This document shows positions 7,702 through 15,750 of a stretch of DNA of 64,000 nucleotides, piece after piece; within the stretch, counting starts at the first letter, position 1; every line of letters begins with the position of its first letter. A program made the position numbers and the translations under genes. Source of the DNA: DYCT01 sp051875715 (GTDB lineage Bacteria > Bacteroidota > Bacteroidia > Bacteroidales > Bacteroidaceae); assembly GCA_051875715.1 (NCBI GenBank), contig JBJEHD010000032.1:1-64000 (forward strand), given 5' to 3'. The notes beneath the pieces were generated by a model that saw nothing but the letters and a program-made list of their open reading frames with translations, searched no databases and was not told the origin of the DNA.

Positions 7702-9243
7702 ATGGCACAAGAAGACGTTTTTAAGAAACTGGTGTCGCACTGCAAGGAATACGGTTTCGTATTCCCTTCGAGTGACATCTACGATGGTCTGGCCGCCGTA
7801 TACGACTACGGACAGATGGGCGTGGAACTGAAAAACAACATCAAGAAATACTGGTGGGACAGCATGGTGTTGCTCCACGAAAACATCGTGGGCATCGATT
7901 CGGCCATCTTCATGCACCCCACCATCTGGAAAGCATCCGGACACGTCGATGCATTCAACGACCCGTTGATTGACAACCGCGACTCGAAGAAACGCTATCG
8001 TGCCGACGTGCTGATAGAAGAACAAATCGCCAAATACGACGATAAAATCAATAAAGAGGTGGCCAAAGCCGCCAAACGCTTCGGCGAGGCTTTCGATGAA
8101 GCCCAGTTCCGTTCCACCAACGCCCGCGTATTGGAGCATCAGGCCAAGCGCGACGCCCTGCACGAACGTTTCAGCCAGGCCATGAATGCCAACGACCTTG
8201 GCGCACTGCGACAAATCATCCTCGACGAAGAAATCGTATGCCCCATCTCCGGTACCAAGAACTGGACCGAAGTGCGTCAGTTCAACCTCATGTTTTCTAC
8301 CGAAATGGGGTCGACAGCCGACGGCAGCATGAAGGTATACCTGCGTCCGGAGACGGCCCAGGGCATCTTCGTCAACTACCTCAACGTACAGAAGACCGGC
8401 CGCATGAAGATACCGTTCGGCATTGCCCAGATTGGCAAAGCCTTCCGCAACGAGATTGTCGCCCGTCAGTTCATCTTCCGCATGCGCGAATTCGAACAGA
8501 TGGAGATGCAGTTCTTCGTCAAGCCCGGAACGGAGATGGAATGGTTCAAGCAATGGAAGGCCCTGCGCATGAAATGGCACAAGGCGCTGGGCTTCGGCGA
8601 TGACCACTACCGCTACCACGACCACGAAAAACTGGCCCACTACGCCAATGCGGCCACCGACATCGAGTTCCTGATGCCTTTCGGTTTCAAGGAAGTTGAA
8701 GGCATCCATTCGCGTACCAACTTCGACCTGGGCCAGCACGAGAAGTTCTCGGGCAAAAGCATCAAATACTTCGACCCCGAACTGAACGAATCTTACACGC
8801 CGTACGTCATCGAAACGTCCATCGGCGTAGACCGCATGTTCCTCAGCATCATGAGCGCCGCCTATCAGGAAGAAAAACTGGAGAACGGCGAAACGCGCGT
8901 CGTGCTGAAATTGCCCGCCGCCTTGGCTCCGGTCAAACTGGCCGTATTCCCCTTGATCAAGAAAGACGGACTGCCCGAGAAGGCCCGCGAAATCGTTGAC
9001 GACCTGAAGTTCCACTTCAATTGCCAGTACGACGAGAAGGACAGCATTGGCAAGCGCTATCGCCGCCAGGATGCCATCGGAACGCCCTACTGCATCACCG
9101 TCGACCACCAGACCTTGGAGGACAACTGCGTCACCATCCGTCACCGCGACACCATGCAGCAAGAGCGCGTGGCCATTGCCGACCTGAACCGGATTATTGC
9201 CGACAAGGTCAGCATCACCAGCCTGCTCAAGACGTTAATCTAA
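7702..9243 (+). CDS. glyQS: Glycyl-tRNA synthetase (alpha2 type)
   Basis: 513 aa. Class II synthetase that charges tRNA-Gly. It is the single-chain eukaryote/archaeal-like form: KLVSHCKEYGFVFPSSDIYDGL at the N-terminus, motif 2 region FRNEIVARQFIFRMREFEQME, and motif 3 with IETSIGVDRMFL. The C-terminal anticodon domain starts near KLAVFPLIKKDGL. The segment ICPISG-like CPISGTKNW (about 180) is the family's former zinc-binding insertion region. It stands alone after a divergent promoter gap shared with parC, and is followed after 19 bp by an FKBP lipoprotein gene. Confidence 0.96.
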   Translation: MAQEDVFKKLVSHCKEYGFVFPSSDIYDGLAAVYDYGQMGVELKNNIKKYWWDSMVLLHENIVGIDSAIFMHPTIWKASGHVDAFNDPLIDNRDSKKRYRADVLIEEQIAKYDDKINKEVAKAAKRFGEAFDEAQFRSTNARVLEHQAKRDALHERFSQAMNANDLGALRQIILDEEIVCPISGTKNWTEVRQFNLMFSTEMGSTADGSMKVYLRPETAQGIFVNYLNVQKTGRMKIPFGIAQIGKAFRNEIVARQFIFRMREFEQMEMQFFVKPGTEMEWFKQWKALRMKWHKALGFGDDHYRYHDHEKLAHYANAATDIEFLMPFGFKEVEGIHSRTNFDLGQHEKFSGKSIKYFDPELNESYTPYVIETSIGVDRMFLSIMSAAYQEEKLENGETRVVLKLPAALAPVKLAVFPLIKKDGLPEKAREIVDDLKFHFNCQYDEKDSIGKRYRRQDAIGTPYCITVDHQTLEDNCVTIRHRDTMQQERVAIADLNRIIADKVSITSLLKTLI

Positions 9244-9262
9244 CAAACCCGTTTTTTTGACG

Positions 9263-9859
9263 ATGAAGAATACCCTTTCCGCTATCGCAGCACTTGCCAC
9301 GTTGGTCTTCTCGTTGGGCCTTCTCTGCTCCTGCCAGGAGACGGAGGCAGAAGACGAATACTCCAACTGGAAGGAGCGAAACACCGCCTTTGTAGACACT
9401 ATCGCCCAAGTAGCCAAAGCCAATACAGACGGACGCTGGCGTACGGTGAAGTCGTGGAAGAAGCCGGCCGACAACCAGTCCGCATTGGGCACGACGACCA
9501 ATCCCAACGACTACGTCTACCTGCATACGGTCCAGGAAGCCTACGGAACGACCAGCCCCATCTTTTCCGATTCGGTCAGTGTCAGTTATCGAGGCACGCT
9601 CATCAACGGCAACGTGTTCGACGAAACGTTTGCGTCCGAACAACTCGACCCTGCTACGGCCGGCCGCGCCACGCTCTATCTCAACAGTGTCGTTGTCGGC
9701 ATGACCACGGCGCTGCAGTGCATGAGCGAAGGGGAGCGATGCACCCTCTACATTCCCTCTGCACTTGGTTACGATGCCTCAGGCAAAGGGTCCATCCCAG
9801 GGTATTCCACACTGATATTCGACCTCTATCTGGCCCGCATCAACCCGGTTGAGCCATAG
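9263..9859 (+). CDS. FKBP-type peptidyl-prolyl isomerase, lipoprotein
   Basis: 198 aa from the ATG at 9263 (an upstream TTG at 9257 is less likely). The signal peptide ends LGLLCSC, giving a lipidated Cys. The C-terminal 110 residues form an FKBP domain: DSVSVSYRGTLINGNVFDETF, then a loop, GMTTALQCMSEGERCTLYIPSALGYDASG and STLIFDLYL. The protein probably helps fold exported proteins by proline isomerisation. It lies 19 bp after glyQS in the same direction and is closed by a strong terminator. Confidence 0.9.
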   Translation: MKNTLSAIAALATLVFSLGLLCSCQETEAEDEYSNWKERNTAFVDTIAQVAKANTDGRWRTVKSWKKPADNQSALGTTTNPNDYVYLHTVQEAYGTTSPIFSDSVSVSYRGTLINGNVFDETFASEQLDPATAGRATLYLNSVVVGMTTALQCMSEGERCTLYIPSALGYDASGKGSIPGYSTLIFDLYLARINPVEP

Positions 9860-9879
9860 TCCATAGAAGTCACGACACG

Positions 9880-9922
9880 AAAAAAGGAGAGAACGCCCTC
9901 ACCGGGAGTTCTCTCCTTTTTT
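9880..9922 (+). terminator. Bidirectional Rho-independent terminator
   Basis: AAAAAAGGAGAGAAC pairs with GTTCTCTCCTTTTTT across an 11-nt loop. The A-run and T-run at both ends make it usable from either strand, fitting its position between the FKBP gene and the convergent tRNA-Arg. Confidence 0.9.
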
Positions 9923-9952
9923 CGTAGACGAATGTCCGCCATCTGCGGAGAG

Positions 9953-10024
9953 TAGCCTCGTCGGGAATCGAACCCGAATCTAAAGTTTAGGAAACTTCTA
10001 TTCTATCCGTTGAACTACAAGGCC
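9953..10024 (-). tRNA. tRNA-Arg (anticodon CCT)
   Basis: On the minus strand acceptor GGCCTTG pairs with CGAGGCT (with two wobble pairs), the D arm is followed by anticodon stem GAAGT/ACTTT with loop TTCCTAA (anticodon CCT, reading AGG), and the T arm is CGGGTTCGATTCCCG. The discriminator is A and CCA is not encoded. Confidence 0.93.
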
Positions 10025-10052
10025 GCTTCAGGATGGGGCAAAGGTAATGCTT

Positions 10053-10613
10053 TTATTGGTTCTGGCAAAGAGGCGAAGGCGGAAAAGGCAGGCCGAGAAG
10101 GCGGATGGTCCGCTCTACCGTGCGTGCTATCTGGCTACGGCTTTCCAACTCGTCGGACGGAAGCGTGTACTCAGCCTGCGAATAGAAACGCAGGCGCGCC
10201 TCCAACGACGTGCGGATGAATGCAAGCAACTCGTCATCGTCCTTGTCGCGCAAAAGCGGACGTTTGTGGCGTGCCACACGCAGACGCCGGAACAAGGCTT
10301 CCTCGCTCGCCTGCAAGAAGACGGTCTGCCCCATTCGGCGCATGTAGTCGACGTTGTCGCCGAAACAAGGCGTGCCGCCTCCGGTGCTGACGACCACGTT
10401 CTCCATCTCACCCACTTCGTGGAGCATACGTTGCTCCACCTGGCGGAATCCGGCCTCGCCCCGTTCGGCAAAGAGTTGCGGAATGGAGCAATGGAAGCGG
10501 CCCTCGATGTACCAGTCCAAATCGATGAAGTCCACTCCCAAAGCACGTGCCAACGGCTGTCCGAGCGTCGTCTTTCCCGCGCCCATGTATCCGATGAGAA
10601 AGATGCGTATCAT
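10053..10613 (-). CDS. aroK: Shikimate kinase
   Basis: 186 aa. Phosphorylates shikimate with ATP in the path to chorismate and aromatic amino acids. The Walker A motif GYMGAGKTT is at residues 8-16; the shikimate-binding DLDWYIE (31-37), the GGGTPC segment (78-83) and the lid region RPLLRDKD (118-125) are present. Its start overlaps the stop of the upstream acyl-CoA synthetase gene by the bases ATGA, so the two are probably translated in a coupled manner even though their pathways are unrelated. Confidence 0.94.
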   Translation of the reverse strand: MIRIFLIGYMGAGKTTLGQPLARALGVDFIDLDWYIEGRFHCSIPQLFAERGEAGFRQVEQRMLHEVGEMENVVVSTGGGTPCFGDNVDYMRRMGQTVFLQASEEALFRRLRVARHKRPLLRDKDDDELLAFIRTSLEARLRFYSQAEYTLPSDELESRSQIARTVERTIRLLGLPFPPSPLCQNQ

Positions 10614-12412
10614 TCTTGATACATGGCTTCGATTTCACGGGCATAGTTCTGGTTCACCACCGAACGCTTCACCTTCAGCGTGTTGGTCAGTTCGCCCCGT
10701 TCCAGGCTGAACGGTTTAGGAAGCAAAGTGAAACGCTTCACCTGTTCGTAGTGGGCAAACGCCTGCTGCAGCGTGTCGATGCGTTCGCGGAAGAGGGCTT
10801 GCACCTTGGGGTGCTGCAGCAGTTCCTCGCGGCTCTCGAACCGGATGCCCTGCATGCGTGCAAAATCCTCCACCAGACTGTAGACCGGGACGATGAGGGC
10901 CGACACGAACTTGCGGCGGTCGGCAATGATGGTTATCTGGTCGATGTAGCGGTCGATGACCAACTTTGTCTCCAGGGCCTGCGGTGCGATGTACTTGCCG
11001 TTGCTGGTCTTGAAGAGGTCCTTGATGCGTTCGGTCAAGTAGAGTTCGCCGTCCTTCAGGTAGCCGGCATCACCCGTATGGAACCATCCGTCGGCATCCC
11101 ATGCGGCCGCCGTCGCCTCTGCCTTGCGATAATAGCCACGGGCGATGCTGCGTCCGCGCAGCAGGATTTCGTTCTCCTCGCCAATTTTCACCTCCACGTT
11201 GGGCATCACTGCACCCACCGAACCGATGGTGTAGGGGCTGTCGAGCGTGCAACTCACCGTAGCGGTACTCTCGGTCAGTCCGTAGCCCACCTTCATGTTG
11301 ATGCCGACCGAGCGAACGAAGCGCCACACCTCCTCGGGCACGGCGGCTCCGGCCGTCGGGAAGAAGTTCCCGTTTTCAATGCCGATGGTCTTGCGCAAGA
11401 GCGCATAGATGGTTTTCTCGTAGAAGCGATAGCGCAATTCGATGCCCAGCGGCGCTTTCTTTCCCACGCGCAGGTAGTCGATGTTTCGGATGGCACCTAC
11501 GCGGATGGCGTCGAGCATCAGCATCTTCTTCACGCCGGTGGTCTCGGCTATCTTCTCCTGTACGCCGGCGTAGACCTTCTCCCAGAAACGGGGCACGCTG
11601 CACATCAGCGTCGGGCGGATTTCCTTGATGGTCATCTGTATGTCGGCCGGGCGCAGATTGATGCACACCTGCACACCCATCTCCAGGCAGAGGTAGACCC
11701 AGGCTTTTTCGAAAATGTGGGTCAAAGGAAGGAAATTCATGGCCACATCCTGATCGGACATGGTGGTCAGGCGTTCGGCATGAGACTCAAACTGCGACAG
11801 GTAGCAGTCGTGCACCAGCACCACTCCTTTCGGTTCGCCCGTCGTACCGGACGTATAGAGGATGTTGGCCACATCGTCGGCCGTGGCACGTGCCGTACGT
11901 GCGTCCACTTCGGCCTTGAGCGACGCATCCTCACCCAGCTGCAGGAACTCGTCGAAATACATCGACGTGCTGTCGCGCTCGTCCTTCCGGATGGCAGGGT
12001 CGAACAGGATGAGTCGTTGCAACGAATGGCAATGGCCCAATACGCTGATGGCCGTATCATATTGGGACTGCTCGCCCACGAAGAGGTAGCGGATGGAAGC
12101 ATCCGTGACGATATAGCGCACTTGTTCGGGCGAACTGGTGGCATAGAGGGGGATGGTGACAGCACGCACGCCAAATGCAGCGAAATCGGCATACAGGCAT
12201 TCGGGCTTGTTTTGGGAGAAGACGCCGAGGTTCTCCTGCTCGGCGACGCCCAAGGCAATCAAGGCACGCGATGCCTTGCTGACGGTGTCGGAAAACTGCG
12301 TCCAGGTGACAGGGAGCCACTGAGCCGTGGCATAGTCGCGATAGCGCAAAGCGATGCGGTCGGCATATCGCTTTGCCTGCTGATGAATCAGCACGGACAA
12401 ATGATGTATCAT
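10610..12412 (-). CDS. Long-chain acyl-CoA synthetase (AMP-forming)
   Basis: 600 aa from the ATG at 12412 (MIHHLSVLIHQQ); a longer frame to 12472 runs through the promoter. Activates fatty acids to acyl-CoA through an acyl-adenylate. The ATP-binding P-loop YTSGTTGEPKGVV (about 188-200), the GYGLTES motif, WFHTGDAGYLKDGEL and the C-terminal hinge with NGKYIAPQALE (catalytic Lys region) follow in order. This is the FadD/ACSL-like class common in Bacteroidetes. It may recycle membrane fatty acids, as complete beta-oxidation is usually absent in this group. Confidence 0.92.
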   Translation of the reverse strand: MIHHLSVLIHQQAKRYADRIALRYRDYATAQWLPVTWTQFSDTVSKASRALIALGVAEQENLGVFSQNKPECLYADFAAFGVRAVTIPLYATSSPEQVRYIVTDASIRYLFVGEQSQYDTAISVLGHCHSLQRLILFDPAIRKDERDSTSMYFDEFLQLGEDASLKAEVDARTARATADDVANILYTSGTTGEPKGVVLVHDCYLSQFESHAERLTTMSDQDVAMNFLPLTHIFEKAWVYLCLEMGVQVCINLRPADIQMTIKEIRPTLMCSVPRFWEKVYAGVQEKIAETTGVKKMLMLDAIRVGAIRNIDYLRVGKKAPLGIELRYRFYEKTIYALLRKTIGIENGNFFPTAGAAVPEEVWRFVRSVGINMKVGYGLTESTATVSCTLDSPYTIGSVGAVMPNVEVKIGEENEILLRGRSIARGYYRKAEATAAAWDADGWFHTGDAGYLKDGELYLTERIKDLFKTSNGKYIAPQALETKLVIDRYIDQITIIADRRKFVSALIVPVYSLVEDFARMQGIRFESREELLQHPKVQALFRERIDTLQQAFAHYEQVKRFTLLPKPFSLERGELTNTLKVKRSVVNQNYAREIEAMYQE

Positions 12413-12437
12413 AAGCCAATCATTTAGATATTCGCTG

Positions 12438-12445
12438 CAAAGGTA
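12438..12445 (-). promoter_or_regulatory. Promoter -7 element of the acyl-CoA synthetase-aroK pair
   Basis: On the minus strand TACCTTTG matches TAnnTTTG, 26 bp before the start codon at 12412. This supports the shorter start. Confidence 0.5.
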
Positions 12446-12493
12446 GCAGATTCTTGCTGAATGAGAGAACAACCGTCCTACTTTTCCATCAAA

Positions 12494-12513
12494 ATTGTTT
12501 CAAATGAAACAAT
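12494..12513 (-). terminator. Terminator-like palindrome after the M20 deacylase
   Basis: ATTGTTTC and GAAACAAT form a perfect 8-bp inverted repeat with a 4-nt loop. On the minus strand it ends in TTTT, so it can terminate transcription of the deacylase gene 15 bp upstream. Its core resembles the palindromes of the 19539-19616 array. Confidence 0.6.
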
Positions 12514-12527
12514 CCATCCCGTTTGGC

Positions 12528-13580
12528 TCACTCGCTCAGCAGTTTCACGTAGAGCGGAATGGCTTCCTCTATCTCTTCGAGCAAGACGTATTCGTCGGCC
12601 GTATGCGAGCGGGCGGACTGTCCGGGACCCATCTTCAGCGTCGGGAAAGGCATCAGCGCCTGGTCGGAGAGCGTGGGCGACCCGAAAGGCACACGTCCCA
12701 GCGCACACGCCCGGCGCACCAGCGGATGTTCGGGGTCGATGCGCGACGAGTTGAGGCGGACCGAGCGCGCCTTCACCTCGCATGACACGTGCCGTCCGAT
12801 GTGTTCGAAGAGTTGTTCGTTGGTGTAGCATTCGTTGCTCCGCACGTCGACCACGAACGTGCAGGCATCGGGCACCACATTGTGCTGCGTGCCGGCCTGC
12901 ACCTGCGTCACGCTCATCCGGACCGGGCCCAGCAGCGGCGACTCGCGCTCGAAACGGTAGGAGCGGAACCATTCGATGTCGGGCAAGGCCTTGTAGATGG
13001 CGTTCTCGCCCTCGGCGCGGGCGGCGTGTCCGGCCACCCCGTGTGCGGTGCAGTCGAGCACCATCAGCCCTTTCTCGGCTATGGCGGGCTGCATGCCGGT
13101 AGGCTCGCCCACGATGCCGGCGGCGATGGGTGGTAGCAGCGGCAACACGCTTTCCACGCCTTCGCGCCCGGACACCTCTTCTTCGCACGAGGCCAGAAAC
13201 ACCAGGTTGTAGGGGCGCTGCTGCGCTGCCAGCACGCGGAAGGCCGTGAGCAGGCAGGCCACGCTGGCGCCGGCATCGTTGCTGCCCAGGCCGTAGAGCC
13301 GGCCGTCTTCCTCCTTGGGTGTGAAGGGATGCTTTTTCCATCCTGCCACGGGGCGCACCGTGTCGAGGTGCGAATTGAGTAGCAAGGTCGGCTTGTCGGC
13401 ATCAAAGTCCGGGCTGACGCACCACACATTGTTTCCCCTGCGGTTCGGCGCAATGCCCAGCGACTGCAGGTAGTGTTGCAGGAAATCGGCCACGACGACC
13501 TCTTCACGGCTGACGGAGGGAATGCCAATCAGCGATTTCAACAGCGAGACGGCCTCTGAGGCCCATATACTTTGTTCCAC
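12528..13580 (-). CDS. argE: M20 family deacylase, probable N-acyl-ornithine deacylase
   Basis: 350 aa. Zinc hydrolase of the M20 family: NSHLDTVRP (about 69-77, first metal His), YGLGSNDAGAS (bridging Asp), SCEEEVSG (catalytic Glu), VGEPTG, and a lid domain from about 170 to 280 with GTQHNVVPD. The size and motifs fit ArgE/DapE enzymes. Given the succinyl-type transcarbamylase at 29103-30056, the expected role is to release succinate from N-succinylcitrulline or N-succinylornithine. It is separate from the main arg operon. A DapE-type role cannot be excluded from sequence. Confidence 0.8.
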   Translation of the reverse strand: MEQSIWASEAVSLLKSLIGIPSVSREEVVVADFLQHYLQSLGIAPNRRGNNVWCVSPDFDADKPTLLLNSHLDTVRPVAGWKKHPFTPKEEDGRLYGLGSNDAGASVACLLTAFRVLAAQQRPYNLVFLASCEEEVSGREGVESVLPLLPPIAAGIVGEPTGMQPAIAEKGLMVLDCTAHGVAGHAARAEGENAIYKALPDIEWFRSYRFERESPLLGPVRMSVTQVQAGTQHNVVPDACTFVVDVRSNECYTNEQLFEHIGRHVSCEVKARSVRLNSSRIDPEHPLVRRACALGRVPFGSPTLSDQALMPFPTLKMGPGQSARSHTADEYVLLEEIEEAIPLYVKLLSE

Positions 13581-13654
13581 GATTTTTCTCCTTTATATTA
13601 TATACTAACCTTGGGGCGGCGTATCCATCTGCGCCTTGCCTTCCGGCACGGCTT

Positions 13655-14920
13655 CTAAGGCTTCGCCAGGTAGAGTTCCGGGTTCAGTTTCACTTTCTCT
13701 TTGCGCAACTGGAAGTGGAGCACCGGCCTGCCCTCGGGGGCATACACCTTGCCGATGATATCGCGCGTCTTCACTTTGTCGCCCGTGTTCACCGAGGCCG
13801 AGGTGAGGTTGCAGTAGAACGAGATGTAACTGCCGTGGCGCACCAGCACGCCGATCAGTCCGTCGTAGGTGAAGACGGCCGATACTTCGCCGTCGAACAC
13901 CGCACGCGCCATGGCGCCGGCCTTGCCTTGGATGTCGATGCCCTTGTTGTCCAGTTTGACGTTCTTCAACCCCTCCACGGCGTACTGGCCGTAGTGGCTC
14001 ACAATCATGTAAGGCCCGGTGATGGGGACGGGCAGTTTGCCTTTGTTCGACTCGAAGTCGGCGGCCAGTTTCTGGTCGTCCTTGCTGAGCAGGAAGCGGT
14101 CCATCGGTTTGGCTTTGCCGCCGGACGAGGTCTTCCCGCCCTTGCCCTGCCCGTTCTTCCGGGCTTCGGCTTCGGCGCGTTTCCGGGCCTTGGCCATCTC
14201 CGCCTCCACCAGTCGGTCGATTTGTGCGTTCAGGCGGTTGGCCTGCTTGCGTTTCCGGGCCAGTTCGTTCTGCAGGTTCTTTTGCTTCTTCTGCAGTTGG
14301 CTCAGCAGTTTTTTCTGCTCCGCCTCCTGCGACTCCAGTTTGCGCTTCTGCGCCTCGCCCTGCTTCAGCAAGGCGGCCTGTGCGGCCCGGGTGGTGTTCA
14401 GTTCTTTGCGCTTGGCTTCGGTTTCGGCTTGCTTTTTCTTGAGTTCTTCGCCTTGCAGGCGCTGGTAGGTGGCGTATTCGCGCACATAGCGCATCCGGCG
14501 GTAGGTCTGGCTGAGGCTCTGGGCCGAGAAGATGAAGAGCAGTTTTTCCTCGATTGAGCGGTTCTTGCGCAGGTAGATGACGGACTGTGCATACTTCTTC
14601 TTGCGGTCGTTCAGGTCGCGTTCCAACGTCTGCAGTTGTCGGCCCAGTTTGCCGATTTCGCGGTCGAGCAGGCGCACGTCGGCCTCGATGGCCTGGATGA
14701 ACTTGCGCCGTTCGGCTATCTGTCCCGACAGGACGTTGAGGCTGTTCAGCTGGCTGCCCACGTCCTTCTTGGTGGAACGCAGCAGGGTTTCAGACTGTTC
14801 CATCTGTTCCTGCAGGGCCTTGCGTTTCTTCTCCAGTTCCTTGATGGTCGGAGTGGATTGTCCCAGGCAGAGGCTCGTGCCCAGACAGACGGCCCACAAG
14901 AGAAGCATCAGTCGTCTCAT
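13655..14920 (-). CDS. EnvC-like murein hydrolase activator with degenerate LytM domain
   Basis: 421 aa. Signal peptide (1-20), a long coiled coil rich in Glu/Lys/Gln (about 25-250), then a LytM/M23 domain (about 285-420). Two zinc ligands of active M23 peptidases are lost: the first His is Asn325 (DNKGID) and the first His of the HxH motif is Val400 (PVLHF), while Asp329 and His402 remain. This pattern matches non-catalytic EnvC/NlpD proteins that activate amidases in the periplasm during cell separation. Its start overlaps the DUF4292 stop by ATGA; it is the last gene of the dut operon. Confidence 0.88.
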   Translation of the reverse strand: MRRLMLLLWAVCLGTSLCLGQSTPTIKELEKKRKALQEQMEQSETLLRSTKKDVGSQLNSLNVLSGQIAERRKFIQAIEADVRLLDREIGKLGRQLQTLERDLNDRKKKYAQSVIYLRKNRSIEEKLLFIFSAQSLSQTYRRMRYVREYATYQRLQGEELKKKQAETEAKRKELNTTRAAQAALLKQGEAQKRKLESQEAEQKKLLSQLQKKQKNLQNELARKRKQANRLNAQIDRLVEAEMAKARKRAEAEARKNGQGKGGKTSSGGKAKPMDRFLLSKDDQKLAADFESNKGKLPVPITGPYMIVSHYGQYAVEGLKNVKLDNKGIDIQGKAGAMARAVFDGEVSAVFTYDGLIGVLVRHGSYISFYCNLTSASVNTGDKVKTRDIIGKVYAPEGRPVLHFQLRKEKVKLNPELYLAKP

Positions 14921-15750
14921 AGGCCGGAAAGCATTTGCAGCAGTTGGTCGGCTGGCACTTGGGTGTATTTTTTCGACAGTTCGGTCGGGGTGAGTTCCGT
15001 CCGTCCGGTCTCCATCTTCGAGAGGGCCACGCGGGCCTGCAGCGTTTTCGCCCCTTTCTTCAGCCGGATGTCCATCTGGGTGGGAAAGGCGATGCCGTCC
15101 AGTGTCTGCGGCGAGGCGTAGGTACAGTCGAGTGCATAGGTTCCCATCGTCTCCAGTGCCGTACGGGTGAGGAAATACTGGGCGTCGGCCGTGAAACTGT
15201 AGTTCACCGCACGGGTCTGGCGCAGGCGGATAAGCGAGGTGCCGTCGGCTTGCGTCTCGACGGCGAACTGCCGCTTGTCTTTCTCGTCCACACCCGACTT
15301 GCCGGGCAGGTACAACTGATGGCAGAGCATGGCCTGCAGGGTGTAGAAGTCCACCTCGCCGCCGACCAGGTCTGAAAAGGCCGAGAGGGACATGCAGACG
15401 TATTCACGCTTCAGGCGGTTGACCACCAGCAGGCTGTCGCACGAGAGGTCGATGCGTGCCACCTCGATGCCCAGCAGTGGGGCGACGGACAGCTGAATCC
15501 GCTGGTCCCGCACCATCTTCAGCGTACCGTTGACCGAGAGTTCCTTGCCTCCCAGCGAGGCCGTCAGGCGTGCCTTGGCCGAGAAGGAGGCGAACGTCGG
15601 GCTGCAGCGGATGACGTTTTCCACCACCTTGCTTTCGGCTTCGGTCTGTACGTCGACCGACGTGCCGGCTTGTTTGGCCGACCGACAGGCGGTCAGTCCG
15701 AGCAGGGCTCCCATGCAGCATATCATTCCGAATTGGATTGTCTTCTTCAT
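14917..15750 (-). CDS. DUF4292 lipoprotein
   Basis: 277 aa from the ATG at 15750; the frame extends further upstream but only inside the TPR gene. The N-terminus MKKTIQFGMICCMGALLGLTACRS is a lipoprotein signal peptide. The body contains strands such as VNGTLKMVRDQRIQLSVAPLLGIEVARI that recall LolA/LolB-like folds used for lipoprotein or lipid binding. In Bacteroidetes DUF4292 genes regularly sit between a TPR protein and an EnvC-like protein, as here, so a part in envelope assembly is likely. Overlaps both neighbours by 4 bp. Confidence 0.82.
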   Translation of the reverse strand: MKKTIQFGMICCMGALLGLTACRSAKQAGTSVDVQTEAESKVVENVIRCSPTFASFSAKARLTASLGGKELSVNGTLKMVRDQRIQLSVAPLLGIEVARIDLSCDSLLVVNRLKREYVCMSLSAFSDLVGGEVDFYTLQAMLCHQLYLPGKSGVDEKDKRQFAVETQADGTSLIRLRQTRAVNYSFTADAQYFLTRTALETMGTYALDCTYASPQTLDGIAFPTQMDIRLKKGAKTLQARVALSKMETGRTELTPTELSKKYTQVPADQLLQMLSGL

